In this document: positions 1 to 7,689 of the stretch, piece by piece | Layout of the letters: every line of letters begins with the position of its first letter | Position numbering within the stretch: the first letter of the stretch is position 1 | Program-made: the position numbers and the translations under genes | DNA from: DASSHC01 sp035693105 | GTDB lineage: Bacteria; Chloroflexota; Chloroflexia; Thermomicrobiales; Thermomicrobiaceae | Assembly: GCA_035693105.1 (NCBI GenBank) | Contig: DASSHC010000487.1 | Span: forward strand, 1 to 22,660 | Length of the DNA stretch: 22,660 bases | Reading direction: 5' to 3' | The notes under the pieces: generated by a model | What the model saw: only the letters and a program-made list of their open reading frames with translations | What the model was told of the DNA's origin: nothing | Databases searched by the model: none

Positions 1-210
1 GCCGCCTACGAGCAGGCCAAGGTCGAGTTGGACCCATCGAAGCAGGCGGATCTGTTCGTCAAGATGAACGACCTCATCGTCAACAATGTGGTCGACATCG
101 CCGAGATTGGCCGCAACGGCGCCTCCGGCGTGAACAAGAAGCTGCAGAACGTGGTCCTGTCGATCTGGTGCTCGAACCTCTTCAACATCGCCAACTGGAC
201 GATGGGCTAG
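1..210 (+). CDS. ABC transporter peptide-type solute-binding protein, C-terminal fragment
   Basis: Reading frame 1 is open from the first base to a TAG at 208-210 and gives the last 69 residues of a protein whose start is outside the window. The tail contains AEIGRNGASGVNKKL and ends NLFNIANWTMG, which resembles the C-terminus of family 5 solute-binding proteins (SBP_bac_5: dipeptide, oligopeptide and nickel binders), where a Trp-rich 'NI..W' strand closes the fold. The two following genes are DppB/DppC-type permeases on the same strand, which strongly supports the call. The protein would sit outside the membrane, capture the ligand and deliver it to the permeases. The ligand cannot be told from this fragment. 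Confidence 0.8.
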   Translation, partial: AAYEQAKVELDPSKQADLFVKMNDLIVNNVVDIAEIGRNGASGVNKKLQNVVLSIWCSNLFNIANWTMG

Positions 211-224
211 GAGGAGCGCTGGCT

Positions 225-256
225 GCCGGAGCGAGGACGCCCGTTCTCGCTCCGGC
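225..256 (+). terminator. Hairpin between solute-binding protein and permease genes
   Basis: GCCGGAGCGAG (225-235) and CTCGCTCCGGC (246-256) form a perfect 11-bp GC-rich stem around a 10-base loop, 14 bases after the stop of the binding protein. Only a weak T-rich stretch (tttct, 260-264) follows. Such intercistronic hairpins often stop part of the transcription or protect the upstream mRNA, so that binding protein outnumbers permease. The pairing is seen; the role is inferred. Confidence 0.55.
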
Positions 257-305
257 GACTTTCTCCCTGGGTCTTGCTTGATTAGGACTTTCGGGGCATT
301 CTTAG

Positions 306-335
306 TTGCAGCGAGCGTCCGTCGATCCGTATCAT
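306..335 (+). promoter_or_regulatory. Possible internal promoter before the permease genes
   Basis: A candidate -10 box TATCAT lies at 330-335 with a poor -35 candidate TTGCAG at 306-311, 18 bases apart. The 228-base gap between the binding protein and the first permease is longer than needed for a simple operon joint, so a secondary promoter is possible. Only the -10 looks convincing. Confidence 0.25.
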
Positions 336-438
336 CCCGTGCAGCGCCACGGGAGTTCGCATATTCGCAGTCACCCACACCCACTCTGGCGCGATCGCGG
401 GGGACACGAGTTTTCGAGCCCAGGCAGGAGAGAACGGA

Positions 439-1398
439 ATGTCGCGATACATCATTCGTCGCGTGCTGACGGCGATCCCTACGCTGATCGCGATCAGCAT
501 GGTGATCTTCACCATCCTCGCCCTGGCGCCGGGTGACCCGCTGTCGGAGTTCGCCCTCAATCCGGCCATCCCGCCCTCGGTGCGCCAGAACATCCGCAAG
601 TCGATGGGGCTCGACGACCCGATCCCGGTGCGCTACGCCAAGTGGTTCAAGTCGGTCATGACCGGAGACTTCGGCTACTCGTTCACCAGCAAGTCGCCGG
701 TAATGGGGCTGATCAAGCAGCGCCTGCCCACCACGCTATGGGTGATCGGCAGCGCCTACCTACTCTCGGTCTTGATCGCCATCCCGATCGGCGTCCTCTC
801 GGCGATCAAGCAATACTCGATCATGGATAACGTCGCCACCACCATCGCCTTCATGGGCTTCTCGCTGCCCACCTTCTTCACCGGCCTGCTGGCCATCATG
901 CTGTTCACCATCTGGCTGGGCTGGCTGCCGATGATCTACAGTTCGACGATCAAGACACCCGGCTTAGAGGGGATCTGGCTTCATATCAAGCAGGCGATCA
1001 TGCCGGTCCTGGTGCTGGCACTTTTCCAGACGGCCGCGTTGACGCGCTACGTGCGCGCTTCGATGCTGGAGACGATCCATCAGGACTACGTACGCACCGC
1101 GCGGGCGAAGGGCCTGGGCGAGGGCGTGGTCATCAACCGGCACGCGCTGCGCAACGCGCTGATCCCGGTGGTCACGATCATCGCCCTGAGCGTCCCCGGC
1201 ATCTTCACCGGAGCGGTGGTGACCGAGCAGATCTTCCGCGTGCCGGGAATCGGCTCGCTCTTGATCTCCGCGATCAATGCCAGCGATACGCCGGTGATCA
1301 TGGCGATCACCTTCATCTTCGCGGTCCTGGTGGTGATTTTCAATCTGGTGGCCGACGTGCTCTACGGCGTGCTTGATCCTCGCATCAAGTACTCCTGA
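439..1398 (+). CDS. ABC transporter permease, DppB/OppB type
   Basis: A 319-residue integral membrane subunit of a peptide/nickel-type ABC importer. It starts RYIIRRVLTAIPTLIAIS, the classic N-terminal membrane segment of DppB-like permeases, followed by the conserved APGDP and the GLDDPIPVRYAKW segment. About six membrane helices are visible (near residues 8-30, 98-120, 133-157, 185-205, 243-268, 283-308). The cytoplasmic EAA loop that docks the ATPase is at about 215-245 (YVRTARAKGLGEGVV, then HALRNALIPV). It ends LDPRIKYS, as the family does. AGGAGAG at 424-430 fits the ATG at 439. Length is usual. It should pair with the DppC-type permease 34 bases downstream. The substrate is unknown. 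Confidence 0.93.
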   Translation: MSRYIIRRVLTAIPTLIAISMVIFTILALAPGDPLSEFALNPAIPPSVRQNIRKSMGLDDPIPVRYAKWFKSVMTGDFGYSFTSKSPVMGLIKQRLPTTLWVIGSAYLLSVLIAIPIGVLSAIKQYSIMDNVATTIAFMGFSLPTFFTGLLAIMLFTIWLGWLPMIYSSTIKTPGLEGIWLHIKQAIMPVLVLALFQTAALTRYVRASMLETIHQDYVRTARAKGLGEGVVINRHALRNALIPVVTIIALSVPGIFTGAVVTEQIFRVPGIGSLLISAINASDTPVIMAITFIFAVLVVIFNLVADVLYGVLDPRIKYS

Positions 1399-1432
1399 GC
1401 GAACGCCACGCTAGAGCAGGGAGGCGCCATCG

Positions 1433-2389
1433 ATGTCTGAGACGACCGAACCCAGGGTGCAAACGCCCGGCCGCGCTCAGGAAGTCACCGCCCTGAGCCA
1501 GAAGGCCAAGAAGACCCGCTCGCTCTGGTCCAATGCCTTTCGGCAGTATCGCCACCACACGCTGGCCATGGGGGGCACGATCGTGCTCATCATCATCGTG
1601 CTGGCGGTGCTCTTCGGCCCGATGCTGTGGAACAAGGACCCCTTCGCCTTCAGCTTCGCCGAGTCCTACAAGGGAGTGTCGCTGTCTCACCCGATGGGCA
1701 CCGATGACCTCGGCCACGACACCTTCGCTCGGGTGATGTGGGGCGGCCGCGTCTCGATCGCGGTCGGCATCGTCGCCATGCTGGTGGCGATCATCCTCGG
1801 CACGCTGATCGGGGCGGTCGCCGGCTACTTTGGCGGCTTCATGGACTCCGCGCTGATGCGGCTGACCGACCTCTTCATCTCGCTGCCGGAGCTGCCGCTG
1901 CTGCTGGTGGTGATCTACCTCTTCCAGGACACCATGAAGAATCGCTTCGGCATCCTGATCGGCACCTTCGTGCTGATCGTGGGCATCATCGGCGCGCTAC
2001 GCTGGATGACGGTCGCGCGTCTGGTGCGCGCCGAGTTCCTCTCCGTGAAGGAGAAGGAGTACATCGAGGCCGCCCACAGCATCGGCGTCAGCACCCCCAA
2101 CATCATCTTCAAGCATATTTTGCCCAACACGCTCAGCCCGGTCATCGTGGCCGCGACGTTGGCGGTGGCCTCGGCGATCATCACCGAGTCGACCCTGTCG
2201 TTCCTCGGCCTGGGCTTCCCGCCGGACATCCCGACCTGGGGCCGGCTGCTGAACAACGCCAACGACTTCATCCAGATCGCGCCGCACATGGTGATCTTCC
2301 CGGGCATGGCGATCTTCATCACCGTGCTCTGCATCAACTACGTCGGCGACGGTCTGCGCGACGCGCTTGACCCGCGCCACACGATCTAG
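1433..2389 (+). CDS. ABC transporter permease, DppC/OppC type
   Basis: A 318-residue second permease of the same importer. A cytoplasmic N-terminal stretch of about 35 residues leads into the first membrane helix (HTLAMGGTIVLIIIVLAVLF), then the periplasmic part with SHPMGTDDLGHDTFARVMWG, which is diagnostic of OppC/DppC proteins. The ATPase-docking EAA loop reads YIEAAHSIGVSTPNIIFKHI at about residues 203-222. The C-terminus GLRDALDPRHTI is typical. AGGGAGG at 1418-1424 sits 8 bases before the ATG. In most operons of this type two ATPase genes (dppD, dppF) follow; here the next gene is threonine synthase, so the ATPases must be encoded elsewhere, upstream, or shared with other importers. Confidence 0.93.
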   Translation: MSETTEPRVQTPGRAQEVTALSQKAKKTRSLWSNAFRQYRHHTLAMGGTIVLIIIVLAVLFGPMLWNKDPFAFSFAESYKGVSLSHPMGTDDLGHDTFARVMWGGRVSIAVGIVAMLVAIILGTLIGAVAGYFGGFMDSALMRLTDLFISLPELPLLLVVIYLFQDTMKNRFGILIGTFVLIVGIIGALRWMTVARLVRAEFLSVKEKEYIEAAHSIGVSTPNIIFKHILPNTLSPVIVAATLAVASAIITESTLSFLGLGFPPDIPTWGRLLNNANDFIQIAPHMVIFPGMAIFITVLCINYVGDGLRDALDPRHTI

Positions 2390-2430
2390 TCTCGAGGTCG
2401 CCGCGCCGGTCGCGAAATTTGGTTCAATCA

Positions 2431-2457
2431 GATGGCACGGGCGGCGCCCGTGCCATC
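2431..2457. repeat. Perfect 12-bp hairpin upstream of thrC
   Basis: GATGGCACGGGC (2431-2442), loop GGC, GCCCGTGCCATC (2446-2457). The stem is perfect with a 3-base loop and lies 41 bases after the permease stop and 31 bases before the thrC start. No T-run follows on either strand, so it is not a textbook terminator. It may end the importer transcript, sit in the thrC leader, or be a dispersed palindromic repeat. Confidence 0.7.
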
Positions 2458-2488
2458 GCCGTGTCATGAAGGTAAAGAGGGGAACTCG

Positions 2489-3754
2489 GTGCAGCTACGG
2501 TGTATGGCGTGTGGCCGGGCCTACGCCGCCGATCAGGCGCGGGCGCGCTGCGAGTGCGGCGGCCTGCTCGACGTCGAGCTGGATCTCGGCGTCGTCGATC
2601 CCAGCGTCTTCGACCAGCGGCTGCTGGCGATGCGCGGCGTCGAGCGCAGCGGGGTCTGGCGCTACCGGGAGCTGCTGCCGCCGCTCCCGGCCCAGACGAT
2701 CGTCAGCCAGCCAGAGGGGAACACCAACCTCTACGTGCGAGCGGAGCTGGCGCGCTGGGCGGGCGTCGAGCGGCTGGCGCTGAAGCACGAGGGCGAAAAT
2801 CCGACCGGCTCCTTCAAAGACCGGGGCATGACCGTGGCCGCCAGCCACGCCAAATGGACCGGCGCCCGCCTGGTGGCCTGCGCCTCAACCGGCAACACCT
2901 CCGCCTCGGTCGCGGCCTACGCCGCGCTGGCCGGCATCCCGGCCATCGTCTTCATCCCGGAGGGGAAGATCTCGGCGGGCAAGCTGGGGCAGACGGTCGC
3001 CTACGGCGCCACCATCGTCCAGGTGCGCGGCGACTTCGACGCGGCCATGGCGCTGGTGCAGGAGGCCAGCCGTGCCTACGGGATCTACCTGCTCAACTCG
3101 GTCAACCCCTTCCGCATCGAAGGGCAGAAGTCGATCTTCTTCGAGTTGCTGCACCAGATCGACTGGGAACTGCCCGACTGGATCGTCCTCCCCGGCGGTA
3201 ACTTGGGCAACGCCAGCGCGCTGGGCCGCGCGCTGGCCGACCTGCGCGCCACCGGCCTGATCGCGCGCCTGCCGCGCGTCGCCATCGTGCAGGCCGCCGG
3301 CGCCGCGCCGTTCTACCACGCCTGGCGCGGCGGCTTCCGCGACTACGCTCCGGTGGTGGCCGAGACCGTCGCCTCCGCGATCCGCATCGGCGATCCGGTC
3401 AGCGTGGACCGCGCGCGGCGCACCATCGAGCAGACCGACGGCGTGGTCGAGGTGGTCAGCGACGAGGAACTGCTCGACGCCAAGGCGCTGATTGACCGCG
3501 CCGGCATCGGCTGCGAGCCCGCCTCGGCCGCCTCGCTGGCCGGCACCCGCAAGCTGGTCGCGGCTGGGGTGATCGCACCGGGGGCCTTCGTGGCCGGGAT
3601 CCTGACCGGCAACCTGATGAAGGACGCCGAGACGGTGATGGCGTACCACCTGGGGCCGGGGAGCGAGCAGCGGCCGCTGGCCAACCGGCCGCTGGTGATC
3701 GAGCCGACGCTGGCCGCGCTGGAGGGAGTGCTGGCCGATGCGCTTCAGCGTTAG
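2489..3754 (+). CDS. thrC: Threonine synthase
   Basis: A 421-residue PLP enzyme that converts O-phospho-L-homoserine to L-threonine, the last step of threonine synthesis. An N-terminal zinc-ribbon (Cys5, Cys8, Cys21, Cys23) is typical of the threonine synthases found in Actinobacteria, Archaea and Chloroflexota. The PLP-binding lysine is about Lys110 in ENPTGSFKDRGM. STGNTSAS and the glycine-rich PGGNLGNAS hold the cofactor phosphate. I chose the GTG at 2489 because a purine-rich SD-like AGAGGGG lies just upstream and the zinc-ribbon then begins at residue 5. An in-frame ATG at 2432 would add 19 residues, but it lies inside a hairpin and has no ribosome site. Homoserine kinase follows with a 17-base overlap, so the two are one operon. 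Confidence 0.94.
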   Translation: MQLRCMACGRAYAADQARARCECGGLLDVELDLGVVDPSVFDQRLLAMRGVERSGVWRYRELLPPLPAQTIVSQPEGNTNLYVRAELARWAGVERLALKHEGENPTGSFKDRGMTVAASHAKWTGARLVACASTGNTSASVAAYAALAGIPAIVFIPEGKISAGKLGQTVAYGATIVQVRGDFDAAMALVQEASRAYGIYLLNSVNPFRIEGQKSIFFELLHQIDWELPDWIVLPGGNLGNASALGRALADLRATGLIARLPRVAIVQAAGAAPFYHAWRGGFRDYAPVVAETVASAIRIGDPVSVDRARRTIEQTDGVVEVVSDEELLDAKALIDRAGIGCEPASAASLAGTRKLVAAGVIAPGAFVAGILTGNLMKDAETVMAYHLGPGSEQRPLANRPLVIEPTLAALEGVLADALQR

Positions 3755-4655
3755 GGTGCCGGCCTCCAGCGCCAACCTCGGCTCCGGCTTCGACACGCTG
3801 GCGATCGCGTTGGGGCTCTACCTGACGCTGGAGATCGAGGCGGGCGGGGATGGCGGCGAGCCGCGCGTGGTCGGCGGGCCCGATCTGCGCGGCGGCGCGG
3901 ATTTGGTGCTGGCGGGCCTGCGCGTGGCGGCGGCGGCGGCCGGAGTCGAACCTCCCGCGTGTACGCTGCACGCCATCAGCGAGATCCCGGTCGCGCGCGG
4001 GCTGGGCAGCTCCGCCGCCGCGCTGGTGGCCGGACTGGTGGCCGGCAATCACCTGCTGGGCGAGCCGCTCGCGCCGACCGCGCTGCTGGAGCTGGCAACC
4101 ACCATCGAGGGCCACGGCGACAACGTCTCGGCCTCGCTCTTTGGCGGCGTGACGCTGGCGCTGACGACCGAGGCAGGCGTCCTCTGCCGCCAGGTCGAGG
4201 TGGCCGGTGAACTCCACGCGGTGCTCTTCATTCCCGACGAGCTGGGGCTCACCGCCGAGGCGCGTGCCGTGCTGCCGCCCGCCGTGCCGCGCGGTGACGC
4301 GGTCGCGAACCTGGCGCGCACCGGGTTGCTGGTGCTGGCGCTGACCAGCGGCGCTTTCGACCTGCTGGGCGAGGCGATGGCCGACCGCCTGCACCAGCCC
4401 TACCGCGCCGCGCTTTTCCCGGCCGTCGACCCGCTGATCGCCGCCGCCCGTGAGGCGGGGGCCTACGGCGCCTGTCTCAGTGGCGCCGGACCGTCGGTGC
4501 TGGCGCTCACCGCGCCACAGTGCGCGCGCGCCGTGCGCGACAACCTGGAGGCGGTCGCCGCGCGCCGCGACCTCCCTGGCGAGGCCATGCTGCTCGACAT
4601 CGCCCACGAGGGTGTGACCCTCACCGCGGCTACGGCGTCGTCTGCGCGCGGTTGA
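3738..4655 (+). CDS. thrB: Homoserine kinase
   Basis: A 305-residue GHMP-family kinase that phosphorylates L-homoserine with ATP to give the substrate of the preceding threonine synthase. It starts MRFSVRVPASSANLGSGFD, the homoserine kinase N-terminal signature. The GHMP ATP-binding loop is IPVARGLGSSAAALVAG at about 83-99, and the C-terminal GHMP motif is ACLSGAGPSVLAL at about 237-249. Its ATG lies inside the end of thrC in another frame, so translation is probably coupled. Homoserine dehydrogenase, which usually accompanies this pair, is not in the window. The last 26 bases overlap the end of the convergent solute-binding protein gene, so there is no room for a terminator. Confidence 0.94.
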   Translation: MRFSVRVPASSANLGSGFDTLAIALGLYLTLEIEAGGDGGEPRVVGGPDLRGGADLVLAGLRVAAAAAGVEPPACTLHAISEIPVARGLGSSAAALVAGLVAGNHLLGEPLAPTALLELATTIEGHGDNVSASLFGGVTLALTTEAGVLCRQVEVAGELHAVLFIPDELGLTAEARAVLPPAVPRGDAVANLARTGLLVLALTSGAFDLLGEAMADRLHQPYRAALFPAVDPLIAAAREAGAYGACLSGAGPSVLALTAPQCARAVRDNLEAVAARRDLPGEAMLLDIAHEGVTLTAATASSARG

Positions 4656-6384
4656 GCCACCAGTCCTCGACGTTCCACCAGAGGCCGGCGATGCTGCCGG
4701 GCTGCAGGCCCTGCACGTAGGCGCGGCCGGCGTCCACCTGGAGGTGAGCGAAGATCGGAATGACCGGGATGTCCTGGTGGATCTGCTGCTGCGCCGTGTT
4801 GAGGAGCTGCTGGCGCCGATCCTGGTCCTCGGCGGACGCCGCCGCGCTCAGCGCCTGATCGACCACCAGGCTGTAGTAGCCCATCACGTTGCCGCCACCC
4901 TGGGCGCCGCTGGAGAAGCGCAGGCGGAAGTCGACCAGATCCGAGCGCGCGTCGTTCCAGAGGTCGGCCGATTCGAACTGCCGTTTGGCCAGCGCCACCG
5001 AGAACTCGTCCGGCGCCAGGTTGCGCGGTACCACCTCGATTCCCACCGCGGCCAGGTCCTTCACCAGCCGCTGCTGGATCGCCTGCCGCACGGTCGCCTC
5101 TGGATCGGTGCCGCTGATGGTCGTGTTGCTGAAGGCCAACCGCACGCCGTTCTTGGCACGCACACCGTTCGCCTGGATGACCCAGCCGTCGGCGTCGAGC
5201 AACGCGGCGGCTCTGGCGGGGTCGTAGGACACGGTGGGCAGCGCGGTATCGGCCCAACGCGTATAGGCCAGCGGCGTCTCGACCACCGGCGCGTTGGGCG
5301 AAATCTCGGCCGCCGCACGCTGCCGGTTGAAGGCCAGCTCGACGGACTGCCGCACTACTGGGTCAGAGAGCACCGGGTTGACCGAGCCGAGGTTGGTTGG
5401 ATCGTCCAGGTTGAAGGCCAGCAGGTCGACGGCGCCGGACATCGGCAGGAGCGAGACCTGGACCCCCGAGAGCTGGTTGAGGACGTTCAGGCTGGTCTCG
5501 GGGAGGCCGGGCGCCAGATCGATCTCGCCGCTGTCGAGCGAGCCGAGCCGCACGCGGCTATCCGGCACGATGCGGTAGACGATGCGATCGAGCAAGGCGG
5601 GTGTGCCGAAAAAATGATCGTTGCGCTCGACCACGACCTGCTCGCCCGGGGTCCACTTGGCCAGTTTGAACGGGCCGCTGCCGACGTGCCCCGCCGCGCC
5701 GTAGCCGCTGTCCGGGATCTGGCTGGGCGGCACGCTGTCCAGGATGTGCGCCGGCAAGAGGAAGCCGCGGCGATCGTCGCTGCGACCGGCCAGGATCTGG
5801 TCGAGCAGGCCCGCGTTTGGCTGGCGCAGGCTCAGCACGGCCGTCAGATCGTCGCCGCTCAGGCGGATGCCGGCGATCGAGGACCAGCCGGAGCGATCGA
5901 CGGCCGGGTAGGCGCGGTCGGTCATTGTGGCCCAGGTGAACTTGAAGTCGCGCGCGTCGAGCGGCTCCCCGTCGGACCAGCTGAGCTTGGGGCGAAAGTG
6001 GAGGGTCCAGGTGCGGCCGTCGTCCGAGACGCCGCCGTTCTCGGTGCTGGGAACCTCGGCCAGGAGCTGCGGATCGTAGGTGCCATCCTGCCGGAAGCGG
6101 ATCATGCGGGCGTCGAGCGCGCTGAGCACCCAGAAGGCCGTGACCTGGTACGCCAGCGAGAAGTTGAGCGAGTCGGGTTGCTCCGGGATCGCCGCCACCA
6201 GCGAGCCGCCTTTCTGCGGCTTAATCGTGGCGGCTTCGGCCCCGGGCGTAGCCGTGCCGATCGGCGCTGGAGAAGCGCTTGGAGTCGTCTGGGTGATGCT
6301 ACGGCGGCAGGCGGAGAGCACGAGCACGAGAAGACTGAGGAGAAGGATCACCGCCGCTCGCCGCGACCAGCGCGACGAATTCAC
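4630..6384 (-). CDS. Peptide-type ABC solute-binding lipoprotein (SBP_bac_5)
   Basis: A 584-residue extracytoplasmic binding protein. Residues 1-26 are a lipoprotein signal: Arg-rich start, hydrophobic run AVILLLSLLVLVLSAC and predicted lipidated Cys26. A Thr/Ser/Pro linker follows, then the family 5 fold starting GGSLVAAIPEQPDSLNF, with WTLHFRPKLSWSDGEPLDA, GSGPFKLAKWTPGEQV and the tail QQIHQDIPVIPIFAHLQV typical of DppA/OppA relatives. I chose the GTG start at 6384 because AAGGAG lies five bases before it; an in-frame upstream start at 6405 would include that ribosome site within the coding region. No permease or ATPase gene adjoins it, so it is an orphan binding protein. It has its own strong promoter. 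The ligand is unknown. Confidence 0.92.
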   Translation of the reverse strand: MNSSRWSRRAAVILLLSLLVLVLSACRRSITQTTPSASPAPIGTATPGAEAATIKPQKGGSLVAAIPEQPDSLNFSLAYQVTAFWVLSALDARMIRFRQDGTYDPQLLAEVPSTENGGVSDDGRTWTLHFRPKLSWSDGEPLDARDFKFTWATMTDRAYPAVDRSGWSSIAGIRLSGDDLTAVLSLRQPNAGLLDQILAGRSDDRRGFLLPAHILDSVPPSQIPDSGYGAAGHVGSGPFKLAKWTPGEQVVVERNDHFFGTPALLDRIVYRIVPDSRVRLGSLDSGEIDLAPGLPETSLNVLNQLSGVQVSLLPMSGAVDLLAFNLDDPTNLGSVNPVLSDPVVRQSVELAFNRQRAAAEISPNAPVVETPLAYTRWADTALPTVSYDPARAAALLDADGWVIQANGVRAKNGVRLAFSNTTISGTDPEATVRQAIQQRLVKDLAAVGIEVVPRNLAPDEFSVALAKRQFESADLWNDARSDLVDFRLRFSSGAQGGGNVMGYYSLVVDQALSAAASAEDQDRRQQLLNTAQQQIHQDIPVIPIFAHLQVDAGRAYVQGLQPGSIAGLWWNVEDWWLNRAQTTP

Positions 6385-6464
6385 TGGAACTCCTTGAGCC
6401 AGCACGAGCCGCAGCGAATACGCGGCGCTGTGCTCCTCCGGCGCGACGACGGCATGACAGCGTG

Positions 6465-6494
6465 ATTATAGTGAGCGGGCGCATCCGGAGTCAA
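6465..6494 (-). promoter_or_regulatory. Sigma70-type promoter for the solute-binding lipoprotein
   Basis: On the - strand, TTGACT (complement of 6489-6494) is followed after 18 bases by a perfect TATAAT (complement of 6465-6470). Transcription would start near 6458, leaving a leader of about 74 bases before the GTG at 6384. In that leader AGCAC (6401-6405) can pair with GTGCT (6430-6434). The same AT-rich core also reads TATAGT on the + strand (6467-6472), so a weaker divergent promoter for the PHP gene may overlap. Confidence 0.75.
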
Positions 6495-6600
6495 ACATTG
6501 CAGCCCGCGTGGGCGAACGCGCGGTGCCGTGGGCACCCGCCGCCGTATCGGGTACCATGGCGGCGCTGGAGTACCGCCGCCCACCCTCAGGAGGCTCGCC

Positions 6601-7500
6601 GTGCATTCGCTGCCGTTCGACAAGCCTGGCCGCTTCTATCGCGGCAACCTGCACACGCACTCGACCGCTTCTGACGGCGGGCTGGAGCCGGGCGCGGTGG
6701 TGGCAGCCTACCGCGAGCGGGGCTACGACTTTCTGGTGCTCAGCGAGCACTTCATGGCGAAGTACGGCTTCCCGATCCTCGACACGGCTCCCTGGCGCGA
6801 CGAGCGCTTCACCACGCTGATCGGCGCCGAGCTGCACGCCCCGTCGCTGGAGAACGGCGCGCCCTGGCACATCCTGGCCGTCGGGCTGCCGCTCGACTTC
6901 GCGCCGACGGCATCGGACGAGACCGGCCCGGCGCTCGCGGCGCGGGCGCGCGGGGCCGGGGCCTTCATCGGACTGGCGCACCCGCACTGGTACGGGCTCA
7001 CGCAGCAGGACGCACTGTCGGTCGAGGCGGCGCACGCGGTCGAGATTTACAATACCGGCTGCGCGGTCGAGGTCGATCGTGGTGAGGGTTGGTATCTGGC
7101 CGATCTGCTTTTGCAGCGCGGCCACCACTTGCTGGCCTACGCCACCGACGATGCCCACTTCCAGGGCCGGCCGGACGCCTTCGGCGGCTGGGTGCAGGTG
7201 CGCGCCGAGCGGCTCGATCCGGAGAGCCTGCTGGCGGCCCTGAAAGCGGGGCATTTCTACTCGACCCAGGGGCCGGAGTTGCACGATGTCCGCGTCGAGG
7301 GCAATCAGCTTCAGATCACTTGCTCGCCGGTCACGGCGGTGATGGCCACCGGCCCCGGCTACCGCAACTCGGTCCAGTACGGCGAGGCGATCGAGCGCTG
7401 CACGCTCCCGCTGGACCGCTTCGCCGGCCGCTACTGCCGCCTGACGGTGATCGATCGCGCGGGCAAGCGCGCCTGGACCAACCCCATCTGGCTCGGCTGA
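6601..7500 (+). CDS. PHP-domain metallohydrolase (CehA/McbA-like)
   Basis: A 299-residue protein of the polymerase-and-histidinol-phosphatase superfamily, whose members use a cluster of metal ions to hydrolyse phosphoesters or related bonds. Metal ligands are visible in order: NLHTHSTASDG (His18, His20), DFLVLSEHF, LAHPHWYG in the middle, and YATDDAHF near residue 182. The last third (from about GHFYSTQGPELHDV) is a beta-rich C-terminal region common in CehA/McbA-like proteins. The GTG at 6601 is preceded by a perfect AGGAGG at 6589-6594, six bases away; an in-frame ATG at 6529 lacks such a site. No signal peptide is seen. The substrate cannot be named. It stands alone between a divergent lipoprotein gene and a repeat element. 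Confidence 0.85.
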   Translation: MHSLPFDKPGRFYRGNLHTHSTASDGGLEPGAVVAAYRERGYDFLVLSEHFMAKYGFPILDTAPWRDERFTTLIGAELHAPSLENGAPWHILAVGLPLDFAPTASDETGPALAARARGAGAFIGLAHPHWYGLTQQDALSVEAAHAVEIYNTGCAVEVDRGEGWYLADLLLQRGHHLLAYATDDAHFQGRPDAFGGWVQVRAERLDPESLLAALKAGHFYSTQGPELHDVRVEGNQLQITCSPVTAVMATGPGYRNSVQYGEAIERCTLPLDRFAGRYCRLTVIDRAGKRAWTNPIWLG

Positions 7501-7545
7501 GGCTGGGGAGGACAGTGGCTCACGACGACGATAGCACGCTGGTGC

Positions 7546-7689
7546 GGACGGATCCTTCGACCGCGCTCAGAGCCTGCCCTGAGCTTGTCGAAGGGATGAC
7601 AGGGTTGGTTAGGGGCAGCCGACGACGAAACGTCTTCGTCCGCCACATCCCTCCTCCTGTCATCCCGACCGCAGTCGAGGGATCCGTCC
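7546..7689. repeat. Mosaic palindromic repeat, copy 1
   Basis: A 144-base element bounded by GGACGGATCC (7546-7555) and its reverse complement (7680-7689). Inside, GGGATGACAGG (7593-7603) matches CCTGTCATCCC (7656-7666) in inverted orientation; the left half carries a further fold-back (CCTTCGAC at 7554-7561 with GTCGAAGG at 7587-7594, GCTCAG with CTGAGC), and the centre has GACGAA/TTCGTC. It fills most of the gap between the PHP and glycosyltransferase genes. A related element lies at 20036-20156. The short reading frames across it are not genes. Confidence 0.85.

Noticed and set aside
2390..2488. A threonine attenuator or T-box before thrC
   Set aside because: There is no leader peptide rich in Thr or Ile codons, no T-box sequence and no competing terminator structure; only one simple hairpin is present.
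4744..6465. A 573-codon open frame on the + strand opposite the solute-binding lipoprotein gene
   Set aside because: It is antisense to a clear SBP_bac_5 gene. Its product is rich in Arg, His, Val and Gly with no family motif, as expected for an antisense frame in GC-rich DNA.
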